Below, piece after piece: positions 16,087-23,557 of a DNA stretch of 27,221 bases. The notes below the pieces were generated by a model. It was not told the origin of the DNA, made no database searches, and saw nothing but the letters and a program-made list of their open reading frames with translations. Made by a program: the position numbers and the translations under genes. The stretch's first letter is position 1. Each line of letters starts with the position of its first letter. Origin of the DNA: a virus; the IMG/VR virus record IMGVR_UViG_3300023179_000430, positions 1 through 27,221 of that record, one strand, 5' to 3'.

Positions 16087-16814
16087 TACAAGTCATAGGT
16101 GCTTGAAGTGGTTATTCCTAGATCCTGTTGTTGTTTAGCAGGCATGTTATAACCAAATCTATTATGTATGACAATATTTAATGCTTGAATATCTGCACAT
16201 GATTTAATTTCGGTTTCAATCATCTGCTTTCTGGCTAATAGAGTGGCAACTTCTTGATTGTAATTCGTAATAGCAGTAAGCACACGAGTTACCATCTCTG
16301 ATAAGGTTATTCCTCTACTTTGTGCTAGACTTGACAATAAAGGTGTGGGTGCTGTGTTATCTGCAGAATAGGCTTCTGCTTCTGAACGCTGCTGAGCCCA
16401 ACTCACTTCTTCTAACTTTGAAACAGATAAGTTGATTTGTGCGAATCTCTTATCATATACATCGTCTAATATTTTCCTTAACAGTGCCTTCATAAAAGCT
16501 GCACCATTAGCCTTGTCCTGATCCGTAAGATAATATTTAACTTTAACTGATTCAGGTTCGTCACTACTTATGATAAAATTTAACTGTTCATTTGCTGCTG
16601 TGTTTGATCTTACACTGAGATAGCCACTATAATTACTAGCAAATTTCCAGCCCATGGCCGTTTCTTCATCTAACACCGTGGCGTTAAGATGTTCAAATTT
16701 AGCAATATCCTTCACACTATCATCTAGATATCCAACTACATAATCTGTATATTGACCTGCTCTTTTGATCAATCCTAATTCTTGATCACTTACTGATTTG
16801 AATAGTAGGTACAT
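16086..16814 (-). CDS. Unassigned small protein with DUF4376-like C-terminal half (242 aa)
   Basis: Starts MYLLFKSVSDQELGLIKRAG. The N-terminal half is mixed alpha/beta ('YVVGYLDDSVKDIAKFEHLN'). From about residue 125 it is helical, with 'SWAQQRSEAEAYSADNTAPT', 'PLLSSLAQSRGITLSEMVTR' and 'YNQEVATLLARKQMIETEIK'. This 'W..Q..EA..y..D..a.TP.l..la..RGi....l...v' pattern resembles DUF4376-type domains found in phage tail-fibre-associated proteins; the assignment is tentative. An in-frame ATG at 16829 also exists, but the ATG at 16814 has AAGGGG 6 bases upstream and gives the shorter overlap (29 bases) with the preceding gene, so I chose it. The position between fibre and metabolic-type genes gives no firm clue; a fibre-assembly or small virion role is possible. 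Confidence 0.6.
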   Translation of the reverse strand: MYLLFKSVSDQELGLIKRAGQYTDYVVGYLDDSVKDIAKFEHLNATVLDEETAMGWKFASNYSGYLSVRSNTAANEQLNFIISSDEPESVKVKYYLTDQDKANGAAFMKALLRKILDDVYDKRFAQINLSVSKLEEVSWAQQRSEAEAYSADNTAPTPLLSSLAQSRGITLSEMVTRVLTAITNYNQEVATLLARKQMIETEIKSCADIQALNIVIHNRFGYNMPAKQQQDLGITTSSTYDL

Positions 16815-17610
16815 GTTTATCCCCTTCATTTTGTAGATACAACTGCCTAGAAAGCTCTGTTACCGGAGCTGTTGCTCCTAATTTTTGAATGTTTTCATTT
16901 ATATTACTTAATAGACTATTTGTACGCATTTCATTCCTTACAAAATAATCACAGGCTATCTGCATCACTTCATACTGTTGATCTGTTTCTAACATACTGA
17001 CCGCTTCCATATTACCAACACCCGCTCTACCATAAGCAATCATATCTAAAGCAGTTTGTTTAGCTAAACGTAGGGTCCAATAATGTCTTTCTAACTTTTC
17101 CGCTTCTTCTGGTATATCAATTAGATCCATTAATCTACGTCCATCTTCTGTATAGGCTTCGGGAGTATTATTAAATTCTTCAATTAATTTTAAGTACATA
17201 TCTCTTTCTATATAGGAGTCACGTAATCTAACAATACTTTTACGTTGAACTCTTTCTAGTTTAACAATTTCTAAATCGTGAAGTTTTTTCTGTGCTGGAC
17301 TTGATGTTTCTGCTTTAAGTTCCTGCTGTATTTCAATTTCAAATGCAATTTTTTGAACTTCATATTCCATTGCCTCTACGGCGCTTTCTCTCGTGTTAAG
17401 TTCTAATAGATATTGTTTTATCTTAGCATATGGCGTAATTTGAGCATTACCGATAAAATTTTTAACCTTGAACTCAGGTATTACCCATTTCTGATTTAAT
17501 GATTGTGCTATTAATTGGCGTTGTTCTTCTGTTAAAAATGCTGTATTGGTTGTAAGGGCATTAGCCGAATAATTAAATTTATCGGAAGGTATACTAACCT
17601 TTCCACACAC
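16786..17610 (-). CDS. Unassigned helical protein (about 274 aa, start uncertain)
   Basis: I do not recognise this family. After a short beta-like lead ('KWVIPEFKVKNFIGNAQITP') the protein is mainly charged helix with likely coiled coil ('AVEAMEYEVQKIAFEIEIQQ', 'KKLHDLEIVKLERVQRKSIV', 'IPEEAEKLERHYWTLRLAKQ'), ending in 'NSLLSNINENIQKLGATAPV'. The reading frame is open back to a start at 17793, but that would overlap the propeller-like gene by 200 bases out of frame. GTG at 17610 (17-base overlap) is the most conservative conventional start. An ATA at 17592, just after the upstream stop and 5 bases after AAAGG, is better placed but would be a rare start codon. No membrane segment is present. 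It may be a chaperone or scaffold for neighbouring fibres, purely from context. Confidence 0.6.
   Translation of the reverse strand: MCGKVSIPSDKFNYSANALTTNTAFLTEEQRQLIAQSLNQKWVIPEFKVKNFIGNAQITPYAKIKQYLLELNTRESAVEAMEYEVQKIAFEIEIQQELKAETSSPAQKKLHDLEIVKLERVQRKSIVRLRDSYIERDMYLKLIEEFNNTPEAYTEDGRRLMDLIDIPEEAEKLERHYWTLRLAKQTALDMIAYGRAGVGNMEAVSMLETDQQYEVMQIACDYFVRNEMRTNSLLSNINENIQKLGATAPVTELSRQLYLQNEGDKHVPTIQISK
16821..16826 (-). promoter_or_regulatory. Shine-Dalgarno site (AAGGGG) fixing the start at 16814
   Basis: AAGGGG lies 6 bases before the ATG at 16814, inside the end of the upstream gene. It also overlaps the alternative in-frame ATG at 16829, which therefore lacks its own site there. Confidence 0.55.
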
Positions 17611-18673
17611 AATGTCCCGAGCTGCCTCCTGGAACACCTGTTCTGACTGAACCTGCTCCGATTTCATATCCGGTTTCTGAAACATAACTAAATCTCCATC
17701 CTCTGTTGTTTTGTCCGTTAGTACAATCATATAACCCCATGGCATATTGATGAAACTGTCCCATGTCGAAGTTTTCCTCTCCGCTATCACCAATAGGTTT
17801 TCCAGTTGTGCCTAGGTTGGTTTCTGTGGTTAGATCCCATCTACGAAGGTTGTAACCCTGACAATAAGTTCCTTCATTACCACAATATCCTCTATTATGT
17901 TTTGAATTTATACCTTTTTGTTGGCTACCGCTACCATTTACGGACCCAGATGTATTCACTGTCATTGTACTACCGCTTGCGAAACTATATTTATGAGTGG
18001 CATCACCCCAGGCAAATGCTTTTAGTTCGTCGCTTATTGTGGCCACACCGCTTTGCATACTATCCCCACTCATGCTAGTTTGTCCTGTAGCGCTCATTGT
18101 TTCTGTTGTACCATTGAAAAAATCTATACCCGAATTGCCACCACCTACCAGCCAAGCGTAGGATGTTTCTTTAAAAAATGTACCTACGTCGTTTCTACTC
18201 ACAGTCATATTCCAATTTGCATTGGTTCCTGCTGTAGTTTCTGTGGCAAGATTAAATGCGCTAGTTGTCACACTGGTCCCAGGCCAGCTATTGTCAGTTG
18301 ACCACAAAAAGCCTTTTGTGGTTGTACAAAATCCACTGGTATAGGCACCGGCGTATGACAGTAAATCTCCAAGATTAGTCATAACATCTGTAGCATGTAC
18401 CATACGATTAACGTTTTTCCATGGGCTTGAATCTTTATATCCACCCATAACGTATCCGGAGGTAATAACCTGTCTATATAAAAAGGGATTAGGGGTTTGA
18501 GTATTATCTATAGGTTTCCAAAGTCCATCAACATAAATCTCCATAACCCCAGAAGTGCTGTTGTATATAACCTGCCCATTAACAGGGCTAGCTGGTCTAG
18601 TTGTACTGGTAAATGTAGGAACATTTATACCATTGTAGTCGGCATACTTTGTGCTGTTATAATAAAAAGCCAT
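17594..18673 (-). CDS. Propeller-like virion/fibre protein, paralogue 3 (359 aa)
   Basis: Third of three tandem paralogues. Residues 1-60 are the short shared N-terminal segment ('TRPASPVNGQVIYNS', 'MEIYVDGLWKPI'). Then come repeated blade-like stretches: 'GYVMGGYKDSSPWKNVNRMV', 'GDLLSYAGAYTSG', 'KGFLWSTDNSWPG', 'SAFNLATETTAGTNANWNM', 'YAWLVGGGNSGIDFFNG', 'TTETMSATG', 'GYNLRRWDLTTETN', 'SGEENFDMGQFHQYAMGLYD' and the tail 'GAGSVRTGVPGGSSGHCVWK'. The recurring 'xGG.....(i)..FN..TEt' pattern is Kelch-like, so a beta-propeller-type fold is plausible but unproven. ATG 18673 is preferred over an in-frame TTG at 18682 because the paralogues begin 'MAFKDNNTS' and 'MTFYVNNTS'. The start is 5 bases after the previous stop. 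Probably a tail-associated adhesin or decoration. Confidence 0.8.
   Translation of the reverse strand: MAFYYNSTKYADYNGINVPTFTSTTRPASPVNGQVIYNSTSGVMEIYVDGLWKPIDNTQTPNPFLYRQVITSGYVMGGYKDSSPWKNVNRMVHATDVMTNLGDLLSYAGAYTSGFCTTTKGFLWSTDNSWPGTSVTTSAFNLATETTAGTNANWNMTVSRNDVGTFFKETSYAWLVGGGNSGIDFFNGTTETMSATGQTSMSGDSMQSGVATISDELKAFAWGDATHKYSFASGSTMTVNTSGSVNGSGSQQKGINSKHNRGYCGNEGTYCQGYNLRRWDLTTETNLGTTGKPIGDSGEENFDMGQFHQYAMGLYDCTNGQNNRGWRFSYVSETGYEIGAGSVRTGVPGGSSGHCVWKG
18332..18409 (-). repeat. 78-bp identical tract, copy in paralogue 3
   Basis: Identical base for base to 20618-20695 in paralogue 1. The equivalent part of the middle paralogue (about 19437-19514) encodes nearly the same protein but differs at many bases. 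Confidence 0.9.
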
Positions 18674-18678
18674 GTCTA

Positions 18679-19785
18679 TCAACCTTTCCAGACACAGGCA
18701 CCCGAACTACCCCCCGGTACTCCAGTTCTAACCGATCCTGCTCCGAGCTCAACACCACTGTCTGTGGCGTAGGTAAATTTCCAACCTCTATTGTTTTGAG
18801 CTCCATCATAACAGCCGTGCATGTATTGACGATCTTGTCCCATGTCAAAATTCTCTTCGCCGCAGTTACCCACAGGCTTATTTACATCTGCTCCTGCAGA
18901 AGTTTCTGTAGTCAAATTCCATCTTCTTAGTGTGTACCCGCCACTCCAACTGCCGTTACCGCCTCCATATCCCTTGCCTACCTTAGAACTAATTCCTTTT
19001 TGTTGACCATGAACTCCTCTTACTCCAGAAGTTCCGTTATCTGTTATAGCAGAACCTGTTCCTGTGGCAAACGTAAACTTATTACCAGTGCTGTCATTCC
19101 AAGCAAATGCTTTTAATTCGTCACTAAAAGAACCTAGTCCGTTTGTACCGCCGCTGCCCGTATCGTTAATTGTGCTGTTCACCCCAGAGGCGCTCATTAC
19201 TTCTGTGGTCATATTGAAAACATCCATGGCATTGGACCCGCCAGAACCTCCTACAGTCCAAGCATAGTAAAATTCTTTCCAGATGTTAGCCATATCACCT
19301 CTAGCCACAGTCATGTTCCAGTTCGTATTCAAACCTGCGGTAGTTTCTGTGGCCAAGTGAAAGGCACTGGTTGTCACACTTGCCCCCGGCCAGCTGTTGT
19401 CAGTTGACCACAAGAAACCTTTGACAAGATTACAGCAACCTTTGGTATAGGCGCCAGCATAGGACAGTAAATCTCCCAAGTTTGTACATACATCTGTGCT
19501 ATGATTTAGTCTATTCACATTGCGCCATGGGCTACTATCTTTGTAACCACCCATAACATAGCCATGGGTAATAATTTGTCTATATAAGAAGGGCCTACCC
19601 TGTCCAGTTTCTGTATCAGTTACCAGTTTCCACAGACCACTGTCATATATTTCCAAACGATTTAGTGTGGTATTATAGATGACCTGCCCATCTACTGGAC
19701 TTGATGGTCTGGTAGCAGTGGTAAGCACAGGTACTCGCAGCCCATTTAAATCACCAATTGATGTGTTATTAACATAAAATGTCAT
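18679..19785 (-). CDS. Propeller-like virion/fibre protein, paralogue 2 (368 aa)
   Basis: Middle copy of the tandem set. The N-terminal segment 'TRPSSPVDGQVIYNTTLNRL' with 'EIYDSGLWKLV' is followed by the same series of motifs: 'GYVMGGYKDSSPWRNVNRLN', 'GDLLSYAGAYTKG', 'KGFLWSTDNSWPG', 'SAFHLATETTAGLNTNWNM', 'YAWTVGGSGGSNAMDVFNMT', 'GYTLRRWNLTTETS', 'CGEENFDMGQDRQYMHGCYD' and 'GSVRTGVPGGSSGACVWKG'. An in-frame GTG at 19803 would extend it by six residues into the upstream gene; ATG 19785, 4 bases after the upstream stop, matches the starts of both paralogues and is preferred. Compared with paralogue 1 it lacks a roughly 20-30-residue insertion in the middle. No catalytic signature is seen; likely a virion surface component. 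Confidence 0.8.
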   Translation of the reverse strand: MTFYVNNTSIGDLNGLRVPVLTTATRPSSPVDGQVIYNTTLNRLEIYDSGLWKLVTDTETGQGRPFLYRQIITHGYVMGGYKDSSPWRNVNRLNHSTDVCTNLGDLLSYAGAYTKGCCNLVKGFLWSTDNSWPGASVTTSAFHLATETTAGLNTNWNMTVARGDMANIWKEFYYAWTVGGSGGSNAMDVFNMTTEVMSASGVNSTINDTGSGGTNGLGSFSDELKAFAWNDSTGNKFTFATGTGSAITDNGTSGVRGVHGQQKGISSKVGKGYGGGNGSWSGGYTLRRWNLTTETSAGADVNKPVGNCGEENFDMGQDRQYMHGCYDGAQNNRGWKFTYATDSGVELGAGSVRTGVPGGSSGACVWKG

Positions 19786-19789
19786 AAAA

Positions 19790-20962
19790 TTATTTCCATA
19801 CACAATGACCCGAACTACCGCCAGGGACTCCTGTCCTTGTTGACCCTGCTCCTAACTCACTGCCCGACTCAGTGGCATAGGTGAATCGCCAGGTTCTATT
19901 ATTCTGAGCCCCGTCATAACAACCTAGCATATATTGTTTTGTCTGTCCCATGTCAAAATTTTCTTCTCCGGTGTTTCCTATGGGCTTAGACACGGTTCCT
20001 AAACTTAAATCTGTTGTAAAATTAATTCTTCTTAGATTATAACCAGCATTATAACTGCCTTCATTACCCATCCATCCTCTTCCTATTTTACTATTAATCC
20101 CTTTTTGTTGAGCATGGGTTGTTAAATCACCACCTCCTTTTTCGGGTGTCTGCAGTCTAATAAAATGTCCAGCTGCTGGAGGATTGTTGGTTGGTCTCCA
20201 ATCAAAAGTTCCATATGCAGCCTGATACATCACACCTGTGGCGAAAATTACTTTTACAGAACCGTTACTCCCATAGGCATAACCATGTTCTTCACCGGAT
20301 AAGGTAGCTGTGCCTGTAGTGTCATAATATCCAAGACTAGAAGTAAAGTTAAAAGAAGTAGGGCTTACCTGTTGCTGCATAACCTCTGTGGTCATATTAA
20401 ACTGATCTATAGAAGTTTTGCTTGCTCCTCCAATAATAAAAGCCCATTCTAATTGATTAAAAATTGTTCCACGATCTTCACCGCCTTCTTTACAATTCCA
20501 ATTTGTATTAGTTCCGGCTGTAGTTTCGGTTGAAAGATTAAACGCACTTGTTTGAGCGCTACTTCCGGGAAAGCTATTGTCAGTTGACCACAAAAAACCT
20601 TTACTTAAATTAGCAACTCCACTGGTATAGGCACCGGCGTATGACAGTAAATCTCCAAGATTAGTCATAACATCTGTAGCATGTACCATACGATTTACAT
20701 TACGCCATGGACTTCCACTCTGGTATCCACCCATCACATAACCTGTAGTTATGGTCTGCCTAGTTAGAAATTGACTGCGTCTTACATCTTCAGCACTTTT
20801 CCAAACCGCAGCATCACTGTCATAGATTTCCATTCTACGATTTGTTGTATTATAAACAATCTGTCCTTTGACAGGACTTGCAGGTAGGCTAGCAGTAGCA
20901 AGAGTGGGTATGGCGACGGTGTTGGTATCAAAAATACTAGTGTTATTATCTTTGAAAGCCAT
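19790..20962 (-). CDS. Propeller-like virion/fibre protein, paralogue 1 (390 aa)
   Basis: First and longest of the tandem set. The N-terminal segment is 'ASLPASPVKGQIVYNTTNRR' with 'MEIYDSDAAVWKS'. The core motifs are 'GYVMGGYQSGSPWRNVNRMV', 'GDLLSYAGAYTSG', 'KGFLWSTDNSFPG', 'SAFNLSTETTAGTNTNWN', 'WAFIIGGASKTSIDQFNMTT', 'GYNLRRINFTTDLS', 'TGEENFDMGQTKQYMLGCYD' and 'GSTRTGVPGGSSGHCVWK'. A longer central loop ('ATGVMYQAAYGTFDWRPTNN', 'RLQTPEKGGGDLTTHAQQKG') is absent from the other two and may be the specificity-bearing part (inference). The start ATG overlaps the stop of the collagen/S74 fibre as TAATG, with AGGGAG just upstream, so translation is probably coupled. Kelch-like propeller fold suspected; function not assigned. 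Confidence 0.8.
   Translation of the reverse strand: MAFKDNNTSIFDTNTVAIPTLATASLPASPVKGQIVYNTTNRRMEIYDSDAAVWKSAEDVRRSQFLTRQTITTGYVMGGYQSGSPWRNVNRMVHATDVMTNLGDLLSYAGAYTSGVANLSKGFLWSTDNSFPGSSAQTSAFNLSTETTAGTNTNWNCKEGGEDRGTIFNQLEWAFIIGGASKTSIDQFNMTTEVMQQQVSPTSFNFTSSLGYYDTTGTATLSGEEHGYAYGSNGSVKVIFATGVMYQAAYGTFDWRPTNNPPAAGHFIRLQTPEKGGGDLTTHAQQKGINSKIGRGWMGNEGSYNAGYNLRRINFTTDLSLGTVSKPIGNTGEENFDMGQTKQYMLGCYDGAQNNRTWRFTYATESGSELGAGSTRTGVPGGSSGHCVWK
20618..20695 (-). repeat. 78-bp identical tract, copy in paralogue 1
   Basis: Exact partner of 18332-18409, at a distance of 2286 bp. It encodes the 'SYAGAYTSG' and 'RMVHATDVMTNLGDLL' region. Confidence 0.9.
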
Positions 20963-23556
20963 TACTTACTCCCTACTTGTTTTTTCAGCTCGTCAATTTC
21001 CCGTTGTTGTTCTTTAATTGCTGCTATCAATAGAGGAACTAGACGTTCATATTGAACAGTATCGTAATTAATATCTACAGGACTAGGCTGCACTACTTCA
21101 GGTAACACTGTCTTTACACTTTGAGCACTAACGCCAATTTTAACTTTATCATCTTGACCTAGATCTTTAGCCATTTGATTTGGTTTATAATAAAAAGCAT
21201 CTATTAGCTTGATTTTTTCAACAGCGTTTTCTATAGGACCTATCACGTCTTTTAGGCGTAGATCAGAGTAATTAGTGACCACATCACCGGCACAATAGAA
21301 ATGACTGCGCTGCCATACTCTACCATCATATAACTGCATGGCCCAATCTGTTCTACCATTGCCCACAAATACTAATTCATTGGGGTTTGTTGAGTTACTG
21401 AAAATATTACCCGGACCACCAGTTCCGTTAGTTCCATAGGCAGCACTTTGATTACCTGCCCAAAAAACTCCCCATCCGTTGGCACTACCTGGTGAGCCTG
21501 CAAATAGATCTGCCCAACCGCTGTAGTCTGCCTGCATTTGTACTTGTACATTGCTGTCACCACTACCGCTTTGAGTAACTGTGCCTACAAACTTTGTAGC
21601 AAAGATAGGACCAGCCACTGTTACATTAGTTCCATTCCAGTTTCCAAAACCTCCAGTAGTGCCTGCATTGTTATAAAGAATTTGCCCTGATGTTCCACCT
21701 ATAGGCCCAGTTGGTCCTTGTGGTCCTTGGGGGCCCTGAGAACCTTGTGGTCCAGTCGCTCCTGTGGCACCCTGAGGACCTTGTGGACCTTGTGGTCCTT
21801 GGTTGCCCTGTGGTCCTTGTGGTCCTGTGTTACCTTGGTTGCCCTGTGGTCCTTGTGGTCCTTGTGGTCCTTGTGGACCTTGGTTGCCCTGTGGTCCCTG
21901 GGGGCCTTGAGGTCCCTGTGGTCCCTGTGGTCCCGTATTACCTTGTGGACCCTGCGGACCCTGCGGTCCAGTCTCTCCTGTGGCGCCTTGGGGTCCTTCT
22001 GGGCCAGTGGCACCTTGAGGTCCTGTAGGTCCCTGTGGCCCTGTTACGCTGGCTCCGCTGGGTCCCTGTGGACCCATTGGTCCCTGCGGCCCAATATTTC
22101 CCTGCACACCCTGAGGTCCTCTAGGTCCCTGTGGACCAGTGACGCCTAGGGCTCCCTGTGGGCCCTGTGGGCCCTGTGGTCCAGTTACCCCCTGGGGTCC
22201 CTGTGGTCCAGTGGCGCCTGTGGCTCCCTGTGGACCCTGTAGCGTACCTGCATCAAACCACGAAGAACCACTCCAAACCCATAAATGTCCGTCGGCGGTC
22301 AGATAGCCGTCACCCACGGCACCTCCATATGAATTAGGATAGCCAGGTAAACTCACATAGGTAGTGGCAGTGCCAACAAGAGTCACACTGGTACCGTCTG
22401 CTCCACGCGGTCCCTGGGGGCCTTGTGGACCAAATACGCCCTGTGGTCCCTGTGGTCCGGTCACGCTGGGTCCAGATGGTCCCTGGGGACCCTGGGGCCC
22501 AGAATCACCTCTATTGCCATTTGTGGCAAAGGTGATGACCACAACCTCACCATTGCTAAAATTATTAACGGTACCGGAAAGATAGCCCACAGGTAGGTTA
22601 AAATAACTGATGTTATTGGTACTGTCAGCGGTAACTGAAAGGAAAATAAAATTGGTTGTGGTTGTAGCTCCGGCTATTTTGGCATAACCATTAATAGTGC
22701 TCTCACTGCCGTCTAATGTACCTATAAAATTACTGATATCATTACCGTCTCCATCAAATTTATTGATATAAAGAGTGGTAATATTGGCCACGGTACTGGT
22801 GTTAAATTTTATAAATCCCGATCCAGGATTGCTAGCAACAGTACTGGTACTGAATGTATAGTAAAAACTAGCACCACCGAAGGCTCCTGTTTCACCTTGA
22901 GACCCTGAAGGTCCAGTGGGACCGGTGGCTCCTGTAGCTCCTGGACCTCCAGATGTACCCTGCGGTCCTTGAGGACCTGTCTGACCCTGCGCTCCGCTGG
23001 GCCCCTGGGGTCCCTGGGGGCCTCTAGGCCCGGTGGCTCCTGTAGATCCCTGGGGACCTTGACCACCTTGTGGTCCCTGTGGTCCCTGTGGTCCCAATAG
23101 TCCTTGAACTCCCTGGGGGCCCTGTGGTCCCTGTGGTCCCTGTGGCCCGGTTGATCCATTTACGCCTATAGGGCCATTAGCCCCACTGGGTCCCTGAGGT
23201 CCCTGTGGTCCCAATAGTCCTTGAACTCCCTGGGGGCCTTGTGGTCCCTGTGGCCCGGTTGATCCATTTACGCCTATAGTGCCATTAGCCCCACTGGGTC
23301 CCTGAGGTCCCTGAGGTCCAGTAGAACTGGCCCAAGTAAAACTAGTGCCATCCCATTGCAGATAAACTGTTGGTGTTATTGGAGCCGAAATAAAATTGGT
23401 ATTTCCTGCGGACTGTTGATATAGGATCTGGTTAGCAAGTCCGCCCGCTATGTTAGTTGATGTACTAACTCCACTGGCTGAAATACCCACTACAGTTAAT
23501 TTGTCTGTTGTTACGGCGCCCGATGCGATGTTTAAGGTCTGAATCTTTGTTGCCAT
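20962..23556 (-). CDS. Long collagen-like tail fibre with C-terminal S74 chaperone (864 aa)
   Basis: Domains in order: beta-rich N-terminal part 1-79 ([20 protein letters not shown]); collagen stalk about 80-224; globular insert about 226-348 ('[15 protein letters not shown]', '[10 protein letters not shown]', '[11 protein letters not shown]') homologous to that of the 652-aa fibre; stalk about 349-388; a short domain with '[20 protein letters not shown]' (about 415-434); the longest stalk, about 440-620; a distal beta region; and an S74 chaperone from 764, with '[10 protein letters not shown]' keeping the Ser764-Lys769 spacing, '[16 protein letters not shown]', and a C-terminal coiled helix. 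Known S74 domains trimerise and then release themselves. An upstream in-frame start exists at 23586, but ATG 23556 has a perfect GGAGGA 4 bases upstream and begins right after the previous stop. Confidence 0.9.
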   Translation of the reverse strand: MATKIQTLNIASGAVTTDKLTVVGISASGVSTSTNIAGGLANQILYQQSAGNTNFISAPITPTVYLQWDGTSFTWASSTGPQGPQGPSGANGTIGVNGSTGPQGPQGPQGVQGLLGPQGPQGPSGANGPIGVNGSTGPQGPQGPQGPQGVQGLLGPQGPQGPQGGQGPQGSTGATGPRGPQGPQGPSGAQGQTGPQGPQGTSGGPGATGATGPTGPSGSQGETGAFGGASFYYTFSTSTVASNPGSGFIKFNTSTVANITTLYINKFDGDGNDISNFIGTLDGSESTINGYAKIAGATTTTNFIFLSVTADSTNNISYFNLPVGYLSGTVNNFSNGEVVVITFATNGNRGDSGPQGPQGPSGPSVTGPQGPQGVFGPQGPQGPRGADGTSVTLVGTATTYVSLPGYPNSYGGAVGDGYLTADGHLWVWSGSSWFDAGTLQGPQGATGATGPQGPQGVTGPQGPQGPQGALGVTGPQGPRGPQGVQGNIGPQGPMGPQGPSGASVTGPQGPTGPQGATGPEGPQGATGETGPQGPQGPQGNTGPQGPQGPQGPQGPQGNQGPQGPQGPQGPQGNQGNTGPQGPQGNQGPQGPQGPQGATGATGPQGSQGPQGPQGPTGPIGGTSGQILYNNAGTTGGFGNWNGTNVTVAGPIFATKFVGTVTQSGSGDSNVQVQMQADYSGWADLFAGSPGSANGWGVFWAGNQSAAYGTNGTGGPGNIFSNSTNPNELVFVGNGRTDWAMQLYDGRVWQRSHFYCAGDVVTNYSDLRLKDVIGPIENAVEKIKLIDAFYYKPNQMAKDLGQDDKVKIGVSAQSVKTVLPEVVQPSPVDINYDTVQYERLVPLLIAAIKEQQREIDELKKQVGSK
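23095..23319 (-). repeat. Tandem duplication (117 and about 108 bp) in the collagen stalk
   Basis: Two adjacent copies of the segment encoding 'GANG(T/P)[13 protein letters not shown]...[15 protein letters not shown]'. 'CAATAG' landmarks at 23095 and 23212 give a 117-bp spacing. The copies differ by one 9-bp Gly-Pro-Gln triplet unit and a few bases, all in frame. Confidence 0.75.
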
Positions 23557-23557
23557 T

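Noticed and set aside
18674-18682. TTG start and, at 19803, GTG start for paralogues 3 and 2
   Set aside because: The ATG starts at 18673 and 19785 line up with the 'MAFKDNNTS' start of paralogue 1.
17594-20962. Diversity-generating retroelement target in the propeller-like genes
   Set aside because: No reverse transcriptase, template repeat or adenine-biased variation is visible in the window; ordinary duplication and conversion explain the repeats.
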